DNA of 64,000 nt from a virus. Positions 37,636 to 47,213 of the stretch are shown here, in pieces (position 1 is the stretch's first letter; every line of letters starts with the position of its first letter). The stretch spans positions 1 through 64,000 of the IMG/VR virus record IMGVR_UViG_3300033571_007861; one strand, 5' to 3'. Both the position numbers and the translations under genes were made by a program. The notes under the pieces were generated by a model, which saw only the letters and a list, made by a program, of their open reading frames with translations, was not told the origin of the DNA and searched no databases.

Positions 37636-40149
37636 ATGTCTTTTGATCTTAAAAATCAAACACCCAAAACCACGCTCCCTTCAACTGGCGTTATTTTTGG
37701 CGCTGATAGCGCCTCTGCAACCAGCCCTTCTACCTATACAAAAGACTCTATTATTCAAATTCAGAGCATTGATACGATTGCCGATTTGCGTAATATGCCC
37801 GTGTCAACAGGTTTTAATGTTGATTTGGGAGGATATTATGCAAATGGAGATGGCGGCGGTGGACAATTTTATGGTGTTACGGGTGCAGCCCCCGGAACTT
37901 ATGTTGACAACGGCGGAACAATCATTGTCCCAACTGGCGGCAACGGTTCATCTGCATGGATAAGAATTTACTCGTCTGCCATCAACATTCGCTGGTTCGG
38001 GGCGAAAGGTGTTGACAGCATTGGCGCAAGCGTTACGTCGGTTGACGATACGGCTGCTATTCAAGCGGCGTGTGATGTCGGAAGCAATGCAGTTTATATT
38101 CCACAAGGATGGTTTGTTGTCAAAAACGCTATTACACTGACATCTGTGGGTAGTGGTTATGTATTTGGCGAGGGGCGAGCGTCTGTCGTGCTTTTAGCTG
38201 ACCCAAAGGCGCAGTTTATTGTGGATGGCGCAAATGTCACAATCCGTGATCTTACGATGGTGACACGGTTGGCTACGGCTAACACGGTCATGGCTTCGAC
38301 TGATCCCGCAAAGAACGCTGTAATTTATGTTGAAGAACGTGAAGCAAACTGGGAATTTGACAACATATTTATGTTTAATTACATAGGTTTGCTGAGCACG
38401 GGAATTAAAAGTTTTAATGCAACTTGCGGATTGGTTAAAAATTGTTCGGTAAACTTCCCAGAATTATATTGCTTGTGGTTTACTGGCGCGACAGGTGGCG
38501 AAGCAAACGCTATCAATGTTGTAGGCGGTAATTATAGAGGCGCGAAGGTAGCTGGTATTTTTTGGGAAAACGGCATTTTTAATTTAATAACCGGCGCGAC
38601 TGTTCAAACTGGTGCGTATGTTGCAGGACAGGCGGGTATTTATATCAAAAACAGCCAAGTAAATGTTAATGGTTGCTATATAGAATTTGGCACTGGAATT
38701 TCATCTTTCACTGGGTCCATCGCTTATAATGGAACAAATAGTATTCTGACGGCTACTGCACAACCTAGTTATCCAAATCTTTTGTTATCGCCCGGACAGG
38801 CGGTTCAAGCTGTGGCGGGGACGGGAGTTTTGGATGACACATACATTGTTTCACAATTGACCAGCACAGAGCCCGGCGGCGCTTTAGGTGGTAGAGGAAC
38901 CTACCTACTTACCGGACCCTCACAAACTATCAGCTCAAGATCACTACGGGCGCAGTCAGGATTTTCATATGTTTTGGACAACGCTCAAAATTGTTCAATT
39001 ATCAGCCAATCAGCGGTAAATTGTCAGTGTGGGTATCTTATAAAAAATGGCAGTTATGGAAATACTATAAATGGCCTCACAAGCGACAGCAGCATAAGAT
39101 TTTATCAAATAGATGCAGGGTGTAATGATAATACAATATTTACTGGGGGCTATGTCAGGGCAAATCTGGTTGTTGATGACGGCACCAGAACGACCATTTT
39201 TGCAAATGGCGGATTTTGGGGAGGGACCGTAGCAAACCCCGGCATTAAATTTGACTATCAGAAGAATGTTGATCAAAATACGGGATTTTATTATTCTGGA
39301 GGGGCTGTTGGTGCATCCAGAGTTGGATATTCCTTGTTTTCTGCTACTGCTCCAGCATTTAATTTGACGAGGCCGAATACAACTTTGACAGCTACAATAT
39401 CCGACGGATCGGGTGGAGCGGGCAATAAACTAATCGTAACAGCGCAGTCTGGGCCGCTTCTGGCGGGAATGACGATCTCCGGTGTGGGTGTTACAACATG
39501 TCAGATTACGGTTGGCCGACCGGATGGTGGCCTCGGAGAATACACTGTTAGCGGTGCACCGCAATCTGTATTAGCCCCCACACCGATGAACGCAGGTATC
39601 GGAGTTACGCTGGCGCTTCAAGACGTTAATTCTACCACCAGAAACACTAGAATATCCATGACCACAGTGAACGGCCCTTGGATAATAGGGCCTAATATTG
39701 GCAACGGATCGTCATATGAAACTCTATTTAATGGGGACCAATTTGAAAGGCTTTCTGCCCCCGCATCGGATGAGACCGCTCTATGGCTTCGTGTAAACAG
39801 GGCAGGAACATCAACGCTTTCCAGAGTCTCTATTGGAGCGGCGGGTTCGGCTGGTGGGGCGTTATTGACTGGCAGCAAGACGTATGATCCTCCAAGCCTT
39901 GATGATGGCGATGGAACCACCACGACCGTTACTGTTACGGGTGCGGCGCTTGGTGATTTTGTTACTAGCGTCTCATTTAGCCTAGACATTCAAAGCCTCA
40001 TTGTGACCGGATGGGTAAGCGCAGCAGACACCGTTAGTGTTCTTTTTCAGAATGAGACAGGCGCGACGGTTGACCTTGGAAGCGGAACGCTTCGTGTTTT
40101 GGTGCAAGACACTCAAACTGGATTTAGACAACTGCGCGTAGCAAACTAA
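37636..40149 (+). CDS. Tailspike with pectate-lyase-type beta-helix
   Basis: The 837-residue protein has a head-binding-type start, then VDLGGYYANGDGGGGQFYGV and NIRWFGAKGVDSIGASVTSV-DDTAAIQAA (about 118-150), the standard entry into the Pectate_lyase_3 beta-helix. The helix runs to about residue 550. Two copies of a G-x-G-V ... G-x-Y-x-V/L module (about 355-440 and 585-650) follow or interrupt it and match one in the 35075 gene. Receptor binding or cleavage of a surface polysaccharide is inferred. The ATG directly follows the previous stop. Confidence 0.8.
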   Translation: MSFDLKNQTPKTTLPSTGVIFGADSASATSPSTYTKDSIIQIQSIDTIADLRNMPVSTGFNVDLGGYYANGDGGGGQFYGVTGAAPGTYVDNGGTIIVPTGGNGSSAWIRIYSSAINIRWFGAKGVDSIGASVTSVDDTAAIQAACDVGSNAVYIPQGWFVVKNAITLTSVGSGYVFGEGRASVVLLADPKAQFIVDGANVTIRDLTMVTRLATANTVMASTDPAKNAVIYVEEREANWEFDNIFMFNYIGLLSTGIKSFNATCGLVKNCSVNFPELYCLWFTGATGGEANAINVVGGNYRGAKVAGIFWENGIFNLITGATVQTGAYVAGQAGIYIKNSQVNVNGCYIEFGTGISSFTGSIAYNGTNSILTATAQPSYPNLLLSPGQAVQAVAGTGVLDDTYIVSQLTSTEPGGALGGRGTYLLTGPSQTISSRSLRAQSGFSYVLDNAQNCSIISQSAVNCQCGYLIKNGSYGNTINGLTSDSSIRFYQIDAGCNDNTIFTGGYVRANLVVDDGTRTTIFANGGFWGGTVANPGIKFDYQKNVDQNTGFYYSGGAVGASRVGYSLFSATAPAFNLTRPNTTLTATISDGSGGAGNKLIVTAQSGPLLAGMTISGVGVTTCQITVGRPDGGLGEYTVSGAPQSVLAPTPMNAGIGVTLALQDVNSTTRNTRISMTTVNGPWIIGPNIGNGSSYETLFNGDQFERLSAPASDETALWLRVNRAGTSTLSRVSIGAAGSAGGALLTGSKTYDPPSLDDGDGTTTTVTVTGAALGDFVTSVSFSLDIQSLIVTGWVSAADTVSVLFQNETGATVDLGSGTLRVLVQDTQTGFRQLRVAN

Positions 40150-40159
40150 GGATGCAATC

Positions 40160-40336
40160 ATGGCAATAATCCAATTTGAAATGGGTGAAGAGCCTTTTGT
40201 GTTCAAAGACGCCATTGTTGTGTCTGACGCAGAGATTACAACGCTAGACTTGGAAAAAATAAAGCAAGAGCGATATGCTGAATGGCTTTTGGCCATAACC
40301 CCTCCCCCGCCGATGTCGGAGAACCAAGATGGCTGA
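40160..40336 (+). CDS. Small tail-fibre-associated protein, 58 aa
   Basis: ATG after CTAAGGATGCAATC. Acidic N-terminus, then ITTLDLEKIKQERYAEWLLA and a proline run. Its end overlaps the next gene by 8 bases. Small proteins with 'I...K..R...W' between fibre genes often act in fibre assembly; that role is a guess. Confidence 0.5.
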   Translation: MAIIQFEMGEEPFVFKDAIVVSDAEITTLDLEKIKQERYAEWLLAITPPPPMSENQDG

Positions 40337-42563
40337 TCGGTATTGGGTTGGCGGCACGGGTAACTGGAACAATACCGCAATGTGGTCCGCTAGTTCTGGT
40401 GGGCCTTCTGGCGCTTCTGTCCCCACCAGCGCGGACAATGTGTTTTTTGACGCTAATTCTGATGGCGCTCCAAACGTTGCTTTTACCGTCACAGTAAACG
40501 TCACATCAAGTTGCGCTGACATTGACATTGGCGTTACGTCTGCACTAACACAAACAATGACACTTGCAGGCAGCTCTACGCTCAACGTTTTCGGGAGCTG
40601 GAAAAACGCCACATCTGCGACTTACACCCGGACATTTACCGGCTCCATATCCTTTCTTGCGACGACTACCGGCAAAGTCATAACGACTAATGGCGTGACA
40701 CTGACGACCGGAGGTATAAACTTCAACGGAGCTGGCGGCGGCTGGACGCTTGGGAGTGCCTTGACGGTTGGTCCGGCATCTGGGGCCGGAGCAATCACTG
40801 TTTTGCAGGGAACTTTTGATACCGACAGCACCGGCAATTACAGCGTAACAACGTCCGCGCTTCTTTCTACTGGAACCGGCACAAGAACAATAAACCTTAA
40901 TGGCTCTACAGTCACTTTGAACTTTGAAGGCGTTGGGCTTAATCTATCTGGATCAAATATAACTTTTAATGCCGGAACTTCGCAAATAAATCATACTGCC
41001 TTCACCCCCACAATCATTGTAGGGGGTTTTACTTTATATAACTTTTCGTTCACCAGCACCATTGCCTCAAACGCAAACCTATCACTATCAAATGGTAGCG
41101 CAACATTTAATAATTTGACAGTGACAAGCCCAACGGCAGAATCTACTGGTATTAGAACTTTGCAGGTTACCGGCAACAACGTGACGATCAATGGCACTTT
41201 GACTTTGGGCAGCGCCAATACAGTTGTCAGAAGAGTTCAAGTATTCAGTGACATAATGGGGACGCAAAGAACAATTACGTTTAATGGCGCGTCGTCCGCT
41301 CTGGCTACATTGTCAAATGTTGATTTTAGGGATGTTGTTTTTGCTACATCAGGCGGATCGCCTGTGGCGCTTCCCGCTTCTGGCACTAAATTGGGGGACG
41401 GGGGAAACAACAGTCAAATTACATTTGCTGCAGGAACGAACTGCTATTGGACGGGAAATACAAGTGGCAGCGTTAGTGATAATAGGTGGTCTAATCTGTC
41501 AGGGGGAAGCCCCTCTACTTCATTCTTTCCACTAGCGCAAGATACACTTATCTTCGACCAGTCTGGAACTCCCGCAAATCACACAGTTACTAACAATCGC
41601 AATTTTTGGTTCGGGGCGCTGGATTTTTCTGCCAGATCAACCGCGATAACTTTCGCAACTGGCACCACGTCTATTGTTTTGTTCAAGGCGCTTACGCTGT
41701 CGTCTGCCGTCACGCTAACTGGCACGACTGGGGCGTTTTCATTCCAACAAGGCGCAGGTGCGCAAACGATTGACATAACCCCTGCCGGGGTAGCGTTTAC
41801 GCAAAATATTGTTGTGAACGTCAATCCGACTTCAAGCGTCAGACTGTTGGGCAATATCACAAATTCAAACACCAGTCTATCTGTTACTTTGACTTCTGGA
41901 ACTCTTAACCTGAACGGGAATACGCTTTCCTATGGGCTGTTTGCGGGCGCGGGCGGAACGGGTTCTGGTGTTCGAGAGGTTAATTTTGGCACAAATGGAA
42001 CTTTTACAATTTCCGGTTCAGGCGCTACGGCTTGGTCGGCTTCTGGAAGTAACTTTTCAACCAGTGGCACCGGCACAATTAGCCTGACATCCGCCAGCGC
42101 CAAAACATTTGCCGGTGGCGGGTTTACCTACACGTCTGCTCTTAACCAAGGCGGTGCAGGAACGCTTACGATCTCTGGCAGCAACACGTTCGCCAACATC
42201 ACCAATACCTACGGAGCGACCGGCGCAACCACTATCACGTTCACCGCCGGAACGACGCAGACAGTCTCGGCATTCACCGCTTCCGGCACATCTGGAAAAC
42301 TTTTAACTCTCAACAGTTCATCGGCAGGCACAAGGTTTAATTTGTCTGATCCTGTTGGATTTGTAAATGTAAGTTTTTGCGACATTAAAGATTCAAGTGC
42401 AACGGGTGGTGCAAGGTGGCTGGCTTATCTTGCAAACGGAAATGTTGATTCTGGCAATAATGCTGGTTGGAGATTTAGTCAGGGCGAAGGATTAAATGTT
42501 ATAAGTGGATTAAGTGGAACAAGAGGTTTATCTATTGGTGTTGGCCTTGTCGGAAACCTGTAA
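40329..42563 (+). CDS. Large adhesin-like beta-solenoid tail protein, 744 aa
   Basis: Starts MADRYWVGGTGNWNNTAMW, then SVPTSADNVFFDANSDG. A related unit recurs about residue 370 (NCYWTGNTSGSVSDNRWSNL ... QDTLIFDQSG). Between and after these are dense Thr/Ser/Gly/Asn beta repeats (GTGTISLTSASAKTF, GAGTLTISGSNTF), as in bacterial adhesins. Candidate receptor-binding or distal tail protein. Length is the main sign; no enzyme domain seen. Confidence 0.65.
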   Translation: MADRYWVGGTGNWNNTAMWSASSGGPSGASVPTSADNVFFDANSDGAPNVAFTVTVNVTSSCADIDIGVTSALTQTMTLAGSSTLNVFGSWKNATSATYTRTFTGSISFLATTTGKVITTNGVTLTTGGINFNGAGGGWTLGSALTVGPASGAGAITVLQGTFDTDSTGNYSVTTSALLSTGTGTRTINLNGSTVTLNFEGVGLNLSGSNITFNAGTSQINHTAFTPTIIVGGFTLYNFSFTSTIASNANLSLSNGSATFNNLTVTSPTAESTGIRTLQVTGNNVTINGTLTLGSANTVVRRVQVFSDIMGTQRTITFNGASSALATLSNVDFRDVVFATSGGSPVALPASGTKLGDGGNNSQITFAAGTNCYWTGNTSGSVSDNRWSNLSGGSPSTSFFPLAQDTLIFDQSGTPANHTVTNNRNFWFGALDFSARSTAITFATGTTSIVLFKALTLSSAVTLTGTTGAFSFQQGAGAQTIDITPAGVAFTQNIVVNVNPTSSVRLLGNITNSNTSLSVTLTSGTLNLNGNTLSYGLFAGAGGTGSGVREVNFGTNGTFTISGSGATAWSASGSNFSTSGTGTISLTSASAKTFAGGGFTYTSALNQGGAGTLTISGSNTFANITNTYGATGATTITFTAGTTQTVSAFTASGTSGKLLTLNSSSAGTRFNLSDPVGFVNVSFCDIKDSSATGGARWLAYLANGNVDSGNNAGWRFSQGEGLNVISGLSGTRGLSIGVGLVGNL

Positions 42564-42577
42564 ATAAAGAGCAAACC

Positions 42578-43285
42578 ATGACCTTGAACGCCAACATATC
42601 AAACACCTATACTTTTGATCCCTCTCTTGGTGAGGCGCTGATTGGCGCTTATTCACGGATCGGTATTCGCAGGACTGAGTTGACCACCCAGCACATGGCT
42701 GATGCGCGGTTTGAAGCCAATATGGTTATGTCTGAGTTACAGGCAGACGGCTTTAATCCGTGGCAGATTGAGCTTGTTACGCAAACGCTTATTGCTGGTC
42801 AAAGTCAGTATAATGTTCCGGATACGACAATCTTCTTGCTTGATGTTTATATTAGGCAAAATCCCGGAACATCTATGCCGTCTGATCGTATTCTTCTTCC
42901 AATAAGCAGAACTGATTGGGCATCTACCGCAAACAAGACAATGACCGGTTTTCCAACAAGTTTCTGGTATAATCGCCAGCTTTCCCCCGTTTTGACCTTG
43001 TGGCCTGTTCCGGATCAGACGATTGTTAACGGATTAAATTATTATGTTCAAAAGCGTCCGATGGACATGAACACTGAGAACGGAACGCAGATTGCTGTTC
43101 CGTATGAAGCGTATGATTGTTTTGTTTGGATGCTATCTGAGCGTTTGGCTTTTATCTATGCGCCTGATAAAATTGCAGTTGTTGGTCCGCGTAAACAAAT
43201 GGCGTATCAGAAGTTCCTGCAGACATCTACGGAGAACGTGCCGCTTGATTTTGCGGTAAATATGCGCGGCTATTACCGTATGTAA
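42578..43285 (+). CDS. Head-completion / tail adaptor protein (P22 gp4-like)
   Basis: The 235-residue product carries ALIGAYSRIGIRRTELTTQH, then ANMVMSELQADGFNPWQIEL and TLIAGQSQYNVPDTTIFLLD. This order is typical of gp4-type adaptors that bind beneath the portal ring in short-tailed phages. Ends AVNMRGYYRM. The ATG follows AAATAAAGAGCAAACC. Confidence 0.75.
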   Translation: MTLNANISNTYTFDPSLGEALIGAYSRIGIRRTELTTQHMADARFEANMVMSELQADGFNPWQIELVTQTLIAGQSQYNVPDTTIFLLDVYIRQNPGTSMPSDRILLPISRTDWASTANKTMTGFPTSFWYNRQLSPVLTLWPVPDQTIVNGLNYYVQKRPMDMNTENGTQIAVPYEAYDCFVWMLSERLAFIYAPDKIAVVGPRKQMAYQKFLQTSTENVPLDFAVNMRGYYRM

Positions 43286-43319
43286 TTGATCCTACAATGA
43301 CGGGGTGGTATAAAAACCA

Positions 43320-44489
43320 ATGCTTTCTGAAGCAGAACATTATAAGAAAAATTGGCAATCTGCGCAAAAAGAGTTGCGTCAGAAAGAAAAAAATTGCGCC
43401 TTTGTTTATGTTCATTTAGAGGCTGATACCGGCAATCCTTTTTATGTTGGGATTGGGGTTAACGAAAATCGGCCTTGGAATAAAACACATAGAACAAACA
43501 AACACAAAAACCGCATTAATAAACACGGCATGAGAGTTGAAATTATCACCCAAAAGATTTCTTGGGAGAATGCTAAACTCTGGGAAATTTGCTGGATTAA
43601 AAATCTTCGTGATGGAGGATTTAATCTTGTTAATTTGACGGATGGTGGTGATGGAACAACAGGATATGTTCGCACAGAAGAAGAGCGGCTTAAAATAAAA
43701 GAAGTAAATAATAGACCAGAAATTAAAAAAATTCACAGAGAAAATATGTTGGGTGACAAAAACCCAATGAAAAATCCAGACACGGCAGAAATTGTTGCAC
43801 AAAAAAATAGAGGCAGAAAAAGGTCTCAAAAATTTCGTGAAGATGCTTCTGCTAGAAGAACTGGAGTTCCTCTTAAAGAGGAAACAATTCAAAATATGAA
43901 AAAAGGACAAAAACTTCGTTGGCAATCAAAAACAAACGAAGAAAAAAAGATTTATGGAGATAAAATAAAAAATGGACATCAAAAAAGATCAAGCGAAGAT
44001 AGAAAAGAAACAATAAAATTGGCTTGGGAAACAAGAAGAAAAAGAAAAGCGAAAAAAGAAGGAGTTTCTTACGAATCTTTGCTTCCAAAACCAAAAGTAA
44101 AAATATCCAGAGAAGAAAAAATTAAAATTTTAAAAGAAATTGCGTCCAGACCAGAGGTAAAAAGAAAACAATCTGAAAAAAGAAAACTAGCTTGGGAAAA
44201 CAAAGAATATAGAAAAGCCGCTTCTTCGGGAGTAGCTTTGACATGGAAAAATGTTTTAATCAGGCAAAAAAGAATTGACGGTATTTTAAAATCAAGAGAA
44301 AATGGTGAGTTCGGAAAACAAGTCTCAATAAGAAATTTTGATGATTGGTCTGATCCATTTGAAAGACAAAAAAGAATTGATGGTATGAAAAAAGCTTGGT
44401 CTGATCCAAGTAAAACAATGCGGCGCGTTTTTGCTTCGTGGGATAAATCTAATCGTTGGGTTCTTAAGAATTTATATTGGGGGGCTTAG
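43320..44489 (+). CDS. GIY-YIG homing endonuclease, long form, ending YWGA
   Basis: Residues 25-110 hold the catalytic part (CAFVYVHLEADTGNPFYVGI, WEICWIKNLRDGGFNLVNLT), a divergent GIY-YIG with FVYVH ... FYVGIG. The remaining 280 residues are Lys/Arg-rich with NUMOD-type blocks (GDKNPMKNPDTAEIVAQKN, RRTGVPLKEETIQNMKK). The gene is clearly more AT-rich than its neighbours. Ends WVLKNLYWGA and the next gene begins directly after its TAG, on a GTG. Confidence 0.85.
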   Translation: MLSEAEHYKKNWQSAQKELRQKEKNCAFVYVHLEADTGNPFYVGIGVNENRPWNKTHRTNKHKNRINKHGMRVEIITQKISWENAKLWEICWIKNLRDGGFNLVNLTDGGDGTTGYVRTEEERLKIKEVNNRPEIKKIHRENMLGDKNPMKNPDTAEIVAQKNRGRKRSQKFREDASARRTGVPLKEETIQNMKKGQKLRWQSKTNEEKKIYGDKIKNGHQKRSSEDRKETIKLAWETRRKRKAKKEGVSYESLLPKPKVKISREEKIKILKEIASRPEVKRKQSEKRKLAWENKEYRKAASSGVALTWKNVLIRQKRIDGILKSRENGEFGKQVSIRNFDDWSDPFERQKRIDGMKKAWSDPSKTMRRVFASWDKSNRWVLKNLYWGA

Positions 44490-45203
44490 GTGGGCTACGC
44501 ATCAAAACTTGGCAAAGCCACAATAAGCGCAACAAATCCCACAGCCGCAGCCGTGTGTGACAGATGTTCGGCGGTTTACAACTTAAATCATCTCCGCTGG
44601 CAAAACGATTACCGGGGCAGAAACCTAGCCAACATTCGCATCCTTGTTTGCGAGCGTTGTGAAGATGAACCACAAGCTCAGCTTAAACCCAGAATCATCC
44701 CGCCCGATCCCGTTTCGGTCAAAAATGCCCGCCCGGAGCGTTATTGCGAATACGAGTCAAACACGCGCACAACGCAGGGCAACAGTATAGACTTTTGGAC
44801 TGGCCTCCCTATTCCCGGCGGCGACACGCGCATCACGCAGGACGATAATACCCGTTCTACGCAGATCACAGGCGAGGCCCCCGGAGGCTTGGACAACACC
44901 CCAGGCACCAGCTTTCTTGTCCCCGGCAATGATCTTCTTGGGCCTGAGCAAGGGCTTCCATGCGGCTTTAATCAAATTCCTCAGACTGGGCCGCTCGCGC
45001 CTTATCTTATCAACTTGACATGGTATCCAACTCTTGTCCCTGATCCCCTGCTTTGGGGCGGTCAGCAGATTATGTGGGGACCACAGACCATATCTTGGGG
45101 CGGTCAGTCTGGAACATTCTCTGGTGTAAATTGGACTAATAACCTTGGCGGTGTTATAACTTGGACGACAAACGTGCCGTCAACTTCACCTGTAATGGAT
45201 TGA
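44490..45203 (+). CDS. Virion protein with N-terminal zinc ribbon, 237 aa
   Basis: The GTG is adjacent to the endonuclease stop, and the G-run at the end of that gene would act as its ribosome site. Residues 22-59 show CDRCSAVYNLNHLRWQNDY ... ILVCERCEDEPQ, a four-Cys zinc ribbon followed by PPDPVSVKNARPE. This pattern is found in structural-region proteins of many phages. The C-terminus is Trp/Gly-rich (LLWGGQQIMWGPQTISWGG). Function unknown; virion location inferred. Confidence 0.65.
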   Translation: MGYASKLGKATISATNPTAAAVCDRCSAVYNLNHLRWQNDYRGRNLANIRILVCERCEDEPQAQLKPRIIPPDPVSVKNARPERYCEYESNTRTTQGNSIDFWTGLPIPGGDTRITQDDNTRSTQITGEAPGGLDNTPGTSFLVPGNDLLGPEQGLPCGFNQIPQTGPLAPYLINLTWYPTLVPDPLLWGGQQIMWGPQTISWGGQSGTFSGVNWTNNLGGVITWTTNVPSTSPVMD

Positions 45204-45207
45204 TAAA

Positions 45208-46278
45208 ATGAGCGTTCCATATACATTTGCTAATGCACTTGGCGGATCAAACGTCCCTTTGCAATGGTTGGACGATGATTTTGCATACCTTTCTGGAAGC
45301 CCTACGTTCACCGGCAATGTCACTGTAACTGGGACTTTTAGCGTCTCTGGTGCTGCCACTTTTTCAAACTCAATAACTTTTGATTCAAAGACAATCACCG
45401 CGACGACTGGAACTGGAAAATTTGTTCTGGACACTTCTCCAACGATTACAAGTGTAACATTAGTTACGCCGATTCTTGGAACGCCTCAAAGTGGGGCATT
45501 AACAAATTGCACTGGTCTTCCTGTGTCTACTGGAATTAGTGGATTTGGTTCTGGAATTGCTGCGTTTTTAGCAACTCCCTCAAGTTCCAATTTTCGCTCT
45601 GCTCTTACAGACGAAACCGGAACTGGATCAGTTGTTTTTGCTAACACCCCCACGCTTGTCACCCCTATTTTGGGAACACCGACCAGTGGAACCTTAACCA
45701 ACTGCACCGGCTTACCGCTTTCCACTGGCGTCAGTGGAACACTGCCTGTCTCCAATGGAGGCACAGGCATAACATCGCTAACAGCCGGCTACATACCATT
45801 TGGCGGTGCAACAACATTTAGTTCTGATGGTGGTTTGTTTTGGGACAATACGAACAAAAGACTTGGAGTTGGAACTTCAACTCCAACTGAACGGCTGACT
45901 GTTGTTACCACCGCAGCAACGGCACAATGGGCGGTGGTTTGTGCTAGCAATGGTGTAGCCAATTCAACTGGTTTTTATGTTGATGTTAGTAATAATTTTC
46001 AAATGGTGGTCAGAAACAGCGCGTCCGGATTGACCGGATTGATAAACAGCGCTGGAGACAGTTGGGTTAATTCTGTCACCGGAAACTTTGGCATAGGAAC
46101 AAACGCACCAAGTCAAAAACTTGATGTGAATAGCGACTCTATTCGTGTGCGCAGCGCAAAAACACCTGCATCTGCAACTGACACTGGAACCCAAGGCCAA
46201 TTATGTTGGGATAGCAATTACGTTTATGTTTGTATTGCTACAAACACTTGGAAACGAGCGGCGATAGCGACGTGGTAA
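45208..46278 (+). CDS. Tail-fibre protein with repeated LVTPILGTP motifs
   Basis: The 356-residue product has beta-type repeats: SVTLVTPILGTPQSGALTNC and PTLVTPILGTPTSGTLTNCT (about 78-165), then GTLPVSNGGTGITSLTAGYI. A C-terminal domain with IGTNAPSQKLDVNSDSIRVR ends in LCWDSNYVYVCIATNTWKR. These are common elements of phage tail fibres and of collagen- or trimer-like distal domains. Host binding is inferred. Confidence 0.7.
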   Translation: MSVPYTFANALGGSNVPLQWLDDDFAYLSGSPTFTGNVTVTGTFSVSGAATFSNSITFDSKTITATTGTGKFVLDTSPTITSVTLVTPILGTPQSGALTNCTGLPVSTGISGFGSGIAAFLATPSSSNFRSALTDETGTGSVVFANTPTLVTPILGTPTSGTLTNCTGLPLSTGVSGTLPVSNGGTGITSLTAGYIPFGGATTFSSDGGLFWDNTNKRLGVGTSTPTERLTVVTTAATAQWAVVCASNGVANSTGFYVDVSNNFQMVVRNSASGLTGLINSAGDSWVNSVTGNFGIGTNAPSQKLDVNSDSIRVRSAKTPASATDTGTQGQLCWDSNYVYVCIATNTWKRAAIATW

Positions 46279-46287
46279 GGTAAAACA

Positions 46288-46959
46288 ATGGCTTCAATTC
46301 AAATACCTAACCTTCCAGCAGCCATCGCTCTTAGTGGTTTGGAGCAGCTTGAGATTGTTCAGGACGGCGTATCTAGCCGAACGACGACTCAGGCTATTGC
46401 TAATTTAGCAAACATAACCCCTCTGCAATCTCAAGTTGCAGTGCTCCAAGGGAATGTGACTACTCTTCAGGGGAATGTGACTATTCTTCAAACCGATGTA
46501 GCCAATCTTCAAAATGTCCCTTGTGCTTCATACTTTAGCACGGCCACTCAAAACCACGGCGCTATTGGTAATGAAGGTATTGTTTCTTGCAACAACACTG
46601 ATTTTCAGTATGGCATCAGTCTTGTCTCGGGAACACAATTTACGGCTGGTGTCAATGGTATTTATAATTTTCAATTTTCTCTTCAGCTTGTTTCAGCCGT
46701 AAACAACAAACATGCTTATGTTTGGCTAAAGAAAAATGGCATAGTGGTCCCTCAGTCAAACACTGAGGTTGATCTTCCGAACAAAAACTACGGTTATGTT
46801 GCGGCTTGGAATTTTCTACTTGCTCTAAATGCCGGTCAATATATCCAACTCGCTTGGACATCGGACGACAGTGTTAACATCAATGCTAACGCTGCGCCAC
46901 CTTATGGTCCTGCTATCCCTTCTGCTATCGTAACCATGAACCTTATCCGCCGCACTTAA
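46288..46959 (+). CDS. Short tail-fibre protein with coiled coil and C1q/TNF-like end
   Basis: Residues 1-50 resemble a fibre-attachment region (PNLPAAIALSGLEQLEIVQD). Residues 50-78 form a heptad coiled coil (LQGNVTTLQGNVTILQTDVA), and residues 80-223 a beta jelly-roll-like domain (FSTATQNHGAIGN ... GIYNFQFSLQLVSAVNNKHA). A trimeric fibre with a globular tip is inferred. Confidence 0.65.
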   Translation: MASIQIPNLPAAIALSGLEQLEIVQDGVSSRTTTQAIANLANITPLQSQVAVLQGNVTTLQGNVTILQTDVANLQNVPCASYFSTATQNHGAIGNEGIVSCNNTDFQYGISLVSGTQFTAGVNGIYNFQFSLQLVSAVNNKHAYVWLKKNGIVVPQSNTEVDLPNKNYGYVAAWNFLLALNAGQYIQLAWTSDDSVNINANAAPPYGPAIPSAIVTMNLIRRT

Positions 46960-46976
46960 ATAAGAGAGCCAGAAAA

Positions 46977-47213
46977 ATGGACACGCAAACATTGATAAAC
47001 GTTGCCGCCGGAATTGTTATCGCTATAGCCGGTTGGCTGGCTCGTGTTCTTTGGGATGCGGTTGAAAAACTTAAAGCGGATATTCATGAACTGGAAGTTC
47101 ACCTTCCTACGAATTATATTCGCAGAGATGAGTTTAATGAAGGTTTAAGAGAAATAAAAGAGTCTCTCAACAAAATTCTTGATAAACTTGAAAACAAAGC
47201 GGATAAACCATAA
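46977..47213 (+). CDS. Small membrane protein with coiled-coil tail, 78 aa
   Basis: One N-terminal membrane helix (VAAGIVIAIAGWLARVLWDA), then a coiled coil (VEKLKADIHELEVHLP, YIRRDEFNEGLREIKESLNK). Proteins of this shape occur near tail or lysis genes in many phages; holin-accessory roles have been proposed. Its stop overlaps the next ATG (TAATG). Confidence 0.6.
   Translation: MDTQTLINVAAGIVIAIAGWLARVLWDAVEKLKADIHELEVHLPTNYIRRDEFNEGLREIKESLNKILDKLENKADKP

Noticed and set aside
36676-47213. Tape measure, major tail tube or sheath genes
   Set aside because: Large proteins here are beta-rich fibre or spike types, or have identifiable modules; none has the long helical tape-measure layout beside tail chaperone genes.
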